Assembly (NCBI GenBank): GCA_945871425.1
Contig: CAMBVS010000006.1
Coordinates: forward strand, 23,721 to 87,720
Length of the DNA stretch: 64,000 nucleotides
Direction: 5' to 3'
From: Rhizobium sp. Q54
Lineage (GTDB): Bacteria; Pseudomonadota; Alphaproteobacteria; SHVZ01
Shown here: in pieces, positions 60,446-64,000 of the stretch
Layout: every line of letters starts with the position of its first letter
Position numbering within the stretch: position 1 is the first letter of the stretch
Notes under the pieces: generated by a model
Databases searched by the model: none
Seen by the model: the letters and a program-made list of their open reading frames with translations, nothing else
Told to the model about the DNA's origin: nothing
Program-made: the position numbers and the translations under genes

Positions 60446-62398
60446 ATGGTAGACGGAAAGGGCTCGGCGGCGGCGACCGAGGCGACGATCTCGGCTGCCG
60501 CGATCGAAAAGGCGCTCGAAATCGAGTACGGCGCCCGCAAGCGCCCGCTCGGCGGCTGGACCGAGCGGTTCGTCTTCTGGCTCGGCTGCGGCTACGTCGT
60601 CTTCCACCTGATCGTCCTCAACATCCACCCGATCGACCCCTGGGTGTTCCGGACGTTCCATGTCTCGGTCGGGTCGGTCATCGGCTTCGCCATCTACGGT
60701 GCGCGCGCCGGCGATCTCAAGTCCGACATTCCCTGGTACGACTGGGCGATGATGGCGGCGAGCGTCGCCATCCTCGCCTACATCGCGATCAACCTCGATG
60801 TACTCCTGTTCCGGGCCGGCGTGCTGCCGACGACGTGGGATCTCGTCGTCGGCGCCTCTGGCACCTTCATGGTGCTGGAGCTCACCCGGCGGGCGGCGGG
60901 GCTGGCGCTGCCGATCCTGGCCTCGGTCTTCATCCTCTACGCCTTCGTCGGCCCCTGGATGCCGGGCGTGCTGCACCACAACGGCATCTCGGCCGACGTG
61001 TTCTTCAGCTACATCTACTCGATGCAGGGGATCCACGGGATCACCACCGACGTCTCCGCCACCTACATCATCCTGTTCATCGCCTTCGCCTGCTTCCTCA
61101 ACGCGTCCAAGGCCGGCGACTTCTTCAACGATCTCTCGATCGCGCTGGTCGGCTGGGCGAGGGGCGGGCCGGCCAAGGTCGCGGTCGTCTCCGGCATCCT
61201 GTTCGGCACGATCTCGGGCAGCGCCGTCGGCAACGTCGTCGCCTCGGGCATGATCACCATCCCGATGATGCGCCGGGTCGGCTACGACCGCTCGACCGCG
61301 GCGGCGATCGAGGCGACGTCGTCGACCGGCGGCCAGATCACGCCTCCGATCATGGGCGCCGGCGCCTTCATCATGGCCGAGATCCTCGGCATCCCCTACA
61401 CCGACATCGCGGTCGCGGCGATCATCCCGACGCTGCTGTTCTACGTCGCCTGCTATTTCCACTGCGACCTGCATGCCCTCAAGAACGACCTGCACGGCAT
61501 CCCGCGCGACGAGCTGCCGACGCTGCTTTCGGTGCTGAGACGCGGACATCTGCTGTTGCCGGTGGTGCTGCTGATCACGCTCCTGCTCATGGGGTACTCC
61601 GTCTTCCGCGCCGGCTCGGTCGGCATCATCGCCGCCGTGGTCGCGAGCTGGCTGTCGGGCCGGGTCGGACGCATGGGGCCGCGCGCCGTCCTCGACACGC
61701 TCTCGCTCTCGGCGCGGGAGGCGATCCAGCTGATGGCGATCTGCGCCTGCGCCGGCATCATCGTCGGCGTCATCGCGCTCACCGGCATCGGCGGCCGCTT
61801 CTCGAACATGGTTCTGGCCATCGCCGGCGAGAGTCGCTTCCTCGGGCTGGTCTTCGCCATGCTGATCGCGCTGGTGCTCGGCATGGGCATGCCGACGACC
61901 GCGGCCTATGCGGTCGCCGCCTCGGTGATCGCGCCCGGCCTCGTGCAGATGGGGATACCGGCGCTGACCGCGCATCTGTTCATCTTCTACTACGCGGTCA
62001 TTTCCGCGATCACGCCGCCGGTGGCGCTGGCCTCGTTCGCGGCCGCCGGCATGGCCAACGCCGATCCCTGGAAGACCTCGTTCATCGCCCTCAAGCTCGG
62101 ACTCGCGACCTTCATCGTCCCCTTCATGTTCGTCTACGGGCCTGAGCTGCTGTTCAAGGGCGAGACGCTCGACATTCTCGGGGTCTTCGTCAGCGCCTCC
62201 TTCGGCGTCTACCTGCTGGCGTCCTCGACCGAGGGCTGGTACGCGGGCGGGCGGATCGGATGGCCGGCCCGGGCGGTCCTGTTCGTCTCCGCGCTCCTCC
62301 TGATCGACCCCGGCCTCGTCACCGACCTGATCGGGCTCGCCGGCGCGATCCTGGTCTATGGCTACCAGCGGATGCTGGTTAGCCGAGCGGTCGCCTAA
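60446..62398 (+). CDS. TRAP transporter fused permease (DctQ-DctM, 4TM/12TM type)
   Basis: A 650-residue integral-membrane permease in which the small and large TRAP membrane subunits are fused, the arrangement normally paired with TAXI receptors. About 16 hydrophobic helices are visible. Motifs of the large subunit: GTISGSAVGNVVASGMITIPMM, EATSSTGGQITPPIMGAGAFIMAEILGIPY, and LALGMGMPTTAAYAVAASV-like (LVLGMGMPTTAAYA). Partner of the SBP upstream. A 147-nt gap separates it from tctB. Confidence 0.95.
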   Translation: MVDGKGSAAATEATISAAAIEKALEIEYGARKRPLGGWTERFVFWLGCGYVVFHLIVLNIHPIDPWVFRTFHVSVGSVIGFAIYGARAGDLKSDIPWYDWAMMAASVAILAYIAINLDVLLFRAGVLPTTWDLVVGASGTFMVLELTRRAAGLALPILASVFILYAFVGPWMPGVLHHNGISADVFFSYIYSMQGIHGITTDVSATYIILFIAFACFLNASKAGDFFNDLSIALVGWARGGPAKVAVVSGILFGTISGSAVGNVVASGMITIPMMRRVGYDRSTAAAIEATSSTGGQITPPIMGAGAFIMAEILGIPYTDIAVAAIIPTLLFYVACYFHCDLHALKNDLHGIPRDELPTLLSVLRRGHLLLPVVLLITLLLMGYSVFRAGSVGIIAAVVASWLSGRVGRMGPRAVLDTLSLSAREAIQLMAICACAGIIVGVIALTGIGGRFSNMVLAIAGESRFLGLVFAMLIALVLGMGMPTTAAYAVAASVIAPGLVQMGIPALTAHLFIFYYAVISAITPPVALASFAAAGMANADPWKTSFIALKLGLATFIVPFMFVYGPELLFKGETLDILGVFVSASFGVYLLASSTEGWYAGGRIGWPARAVLFVSALLLIDPGLVTDLIGLAGAILVYGYQRMLVSRAVA

Positions 62399-62545
62399 GG
62401 CGGTCGGGCATCGCCACCCCTGGTCGGTCTTCGGCCGGGCTTGCGACGTTTCGGGCGACCCGGTTAAGTACAGCGAAGACGCGGACCCGGCCGGGTGACA
62501 GGCACGGCTCCGCTTGCGGGGAGAAACGCACCTCATGGCCGGACA

Positions 62546-62998
62546 GTGATCAGATCGCCCCAGGACGCCGGCGCCGGCGTGTTCCTTCTGGCGCTTGCCG
62601 GGCTCGCGCTGTGGCTCGGCTCGGACCTTCCGGTCGGCAGCCTGCGCCAGCTCGGCCCCGGCATGTTTCCCCGCGCGGTCGCGGTTCTGGTCGGGATCGT
62701 CGGCGCGATCATCCTGCTGGACTCGTTCCTGGAGAAGGGGCCGCGGATGGAGCGCTGGACCCTCCGGGCACCGCTCTTCATCCTCGGCGCCGCGGTCGCC
62801 TTCGGCTTCGCCGTCCGGCCTCTCGGCCTCGTCGTCGCCGCACCGCTGGTCATGGTGATCGGCGCCTATGCCAGCCCGGAGACGCGCTGGCGCGAGGTGC
62901 TGGTCTTCGGCGGCGGCATGACCGTCTTCTGCGTCGCCCTCTTCAAGTTCGCGCTCGGCCTGCCGATCCCGGTGGCGCCGTGGCTCATCGGCTATTGA
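62546..62998 (+). CDS. tctB: Tripartite tricarboxylate transporter small membrane subunit
   Basis: TctB-family protein of 150 residues with four hydrophobic helices. IRSPQDAGAGVFLLALAGLALWLG and LRQLGPGMFPRAVAVLVGIVGAIILLDSF are the family pattern. The GTG start at 62546 was preferred to an ATG at 62495 because family members begin with (M)IRxPQD. It lies 12 nt before tctA. No tctC receptor is in the window. Confidence 0.9.
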   Translation: MIRSPQDAGAGVFLLALAGLALWLGSDLPVGSLRQLGPGMFPRAVAVLVGIVGAIILLDSFLEKGPRMERWTLRAPLFILGAAVAFGFAVRPLGLVVAAPLVMVIGAYASPETRWREVLVFGGGMTVFCVALFKFALGLPIPVAPWLIGY

Positions 62999-63010
62999 TG
63001 GAGCCCGCCC

Positions 63011-64000
63011 ATGGGTGACTTCGTCGGCCATCTGGCGCTGGGATTCTCGACCGCGCTGTCGCTGCAGAACCTCGGGCTCTGCCTGGTCGGCTGCCTGGTC
63101 GGCACGCTGGTCGGCGTGCTGCCGGGAGTCGGTCCGATCGCGACCATCGCCATGCTGCTGCCGCTCACCTTCCAGGTCGATCCGACCGGGGCCTTGATCA
63201 TGCTGGCCGGCATCTATTATGGCGCCCAGTACGGCGGCTCGACCACGGCGATCCTGATCAACATCCCGGGCGAGGCGACCTCGGTCGTCACCACCCTCGA
63301 CGGCCACCAGATGGCGCGGAAGGGGCGGGCGGGGGTGGCGCTCGGCGTCGCCGCGCTCAGTTCGTTCTTCGCCGGCACGGTCGCAACGCTGGTGATCGCC
63401 GCCCTGGGCACGCCGCTGACCCGGCTGGCACTCCTCTTCGGCCCGGCCGAGTATTTCTCGCTGATGGTGCTCGGCCTCGGCCTCGCCGTGGTTCTCGCCC
63501 GGGGGTCGGTGATCAAGGCGATCGCGATGATCCTCGTCGGGCTCCTGTTCTCGACCATCGGCACCGATCTCGAGACCGGCCAGGACCGCATGACGCTCGG
63601 GCTCCCGGCGCTCTCCGACGGGGTCGATTTCGCCGTCCTCGCCATGGGCCTGTTCGGCTTCGCCGAGATCCTCCGCAACCTCGACAATCCGGAGTCGCGG
63701 AGCGTGGTCAGGGGCACCATCGGCCGCCTCCTGCCGTCACTGGCCGATCTCCGTCGCTGTATCGGGCCGGTGCTGCGCGGAACCGGCCTCGGCGCCGTCC
63801 TCGGCATCCTGCCCGGCAACGGCGCGGTCCTCGGCCCCTTCGCCTCCTATTCGCTGGAGAAGAAGATCGCCCGAGATCCCGGGCGCTTCGGCCAGGGCGC
63901 GATTGAAGGCGTCGCCGGGCCGGAAGCCGCCAACAACGCCGGCGCCCAGACCGCCTTCATTCCCCTGCTCACCTTGGGGATACCGCCCAACGCAGTGATG
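63011..64000 (+). CDS. tctA: Tripartite tricarboxylate transporter large permease, 3' end outside window
   Basis: The first 330 codons of TctA (usually about 500 residues), open to the right edge. The conserved 19-residue family motif is at residues 35-55 (GTLVGVLPGVGPIATIAML). Further hallmarks: GIYYGAQYGGSTTAILINIPGEATSVVTTLDG and the second half GILPGNGAVLGPFASYSLEKK, followed by GVAGPEAANNAGAQTAFIPLLTLGIPPNAVM. About ten hydrophobic helices are in the window. Co-transcribed with tctB. Confidence 0.95.
   Translation, partial: MGDFVGHLALGFSTALSLQNLGLCLVGCLVGTLVGVLPGVGPIATIAMLLPLTFQVDPTGALIMLAGIYYGAQYGGSTTAILINIPGEATSVVTTLDGHQMARKGRAGVALGVAALSSFFAGTVATLVIAALGTPLTRLALLFGPAEYFSLMVLGLGLAVVLARGSVIKAIAMILVGLLFSTIGTDLETGQDRMTLGLPALSDGVDFAVLAMGLFGFAEILRNLDNPESRSVVRGTIGRLLPSLADLRRCIGPVLRGTGLGAVLGILPGNGAVLGPFASYSLEKKIARDPGRFGQGAIEGVAGPEAANNAGAQTAFIPLLTLGIPPNAVM

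Noticed and set aside
60356..63307. A 983-codon minus-strand open frame opposite the TRAP permease and tctBA
   Set aside because: Arg/Gly/Asp-rich shadow translation with no domain; the plus-strand genes carry clear family motifs.

Overview
The window is a high-GC chromosomal segment from an alphaproteobacterium, probably a free-living member of the Rhodospirillales or a close relative. The lineage call rests on gene content and order. DivK and PleD are adjacent, there is an EipB (DUF1849) homologue, a DUF2232 gene sits between rpsR and rplI, a dihydroorotase-like gene without its zinc HxH motif is paired with pyrB, and the run pyrB-pyrC-plsY-dprA-topA...rnr is present. No rRNA, tRNA, CRISPR array, prophage or intact insertion sequence was seen.

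Layout. Positions 1-5304 hold accessory metabolism, all on the minus strand: the 5' part of a peptide/solute-binding protein gene, a tight operon of two related small membrane proteins plus a secreted NUC1-type nuclease, an amidohydrolase and an SDR. Positions 5375-15644, minus strand, form a long housekeeping block. Read in transcription order it is rpsF-rpsR-DUF2232-rplI, a hairpin, then dnaB-alr-mlaE-mlaF-radA-cvpA-purF. Many junctions are 4-nt stop/start overlaps. Positions 15793-21652, plus strand, carry an NTF2-like/Phd-like fusion, an AEC transporter and the fatty-acid cluster fabD-fabG-acpP-fabF-mltG. Positions 21615-29875 mix a divergent PPOX/LysR pair, rnd, a SPOR lipoprotein, a diguanylate cyclase, eipB, dinB and a ROK kinase. 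Positions 29958-36992 hold divK-pleD, rpmG, an S41 protease and rnr. Two phosphatase genes in lower-GC DNA (36996-38504) lie between rnr and topA. Then follow topA, dprA, plsY, pyrC-like and pyrB (38606-45356).

Positions 45495-54604 contain a hemolysin-III-like protein, a TPR/GT41 O-GlcNAc-transferase-like protein, ruvX, gatCAB, a GST, a MetC-like lyase and a GNAT. From 55205 to the right edge the content is transport: a NitT/TauT-type ABC importer (SBP, permease, ATPase), a patch of gene debris (58225-58602), a second GST, a TAXI-type TRAP importer, and the start of a TctBA tripartite tricarboxylate transporter that runs off the window.

How the genes work together. The central parts couple ribosome synthesis, replication (dnaB, topA, rnr, dprA, ruvX, radA, dinB), envelope lipid supply (fab cluster, plsY, mlaEF, alr, mltG), pyrimidine and purine synthesis (pyrB, purF), and c-di-GMP/cell-cycle signalling (divK, pleD, a second GGDEF protein). 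The flanks carry uptake systems for organic acids and small organic solutes. The observations most worth following up are the nuclease/paired membrane-protein operon, the NTF2-Phd fusion, the DnaA-box pair in front of dnaB, the AT-rich synonymous patch with an 18-nt palindrome inside the pyrC-like gene, the low-GC phosphatase pair, and the decayed genes at 58.2-58.6 kb.
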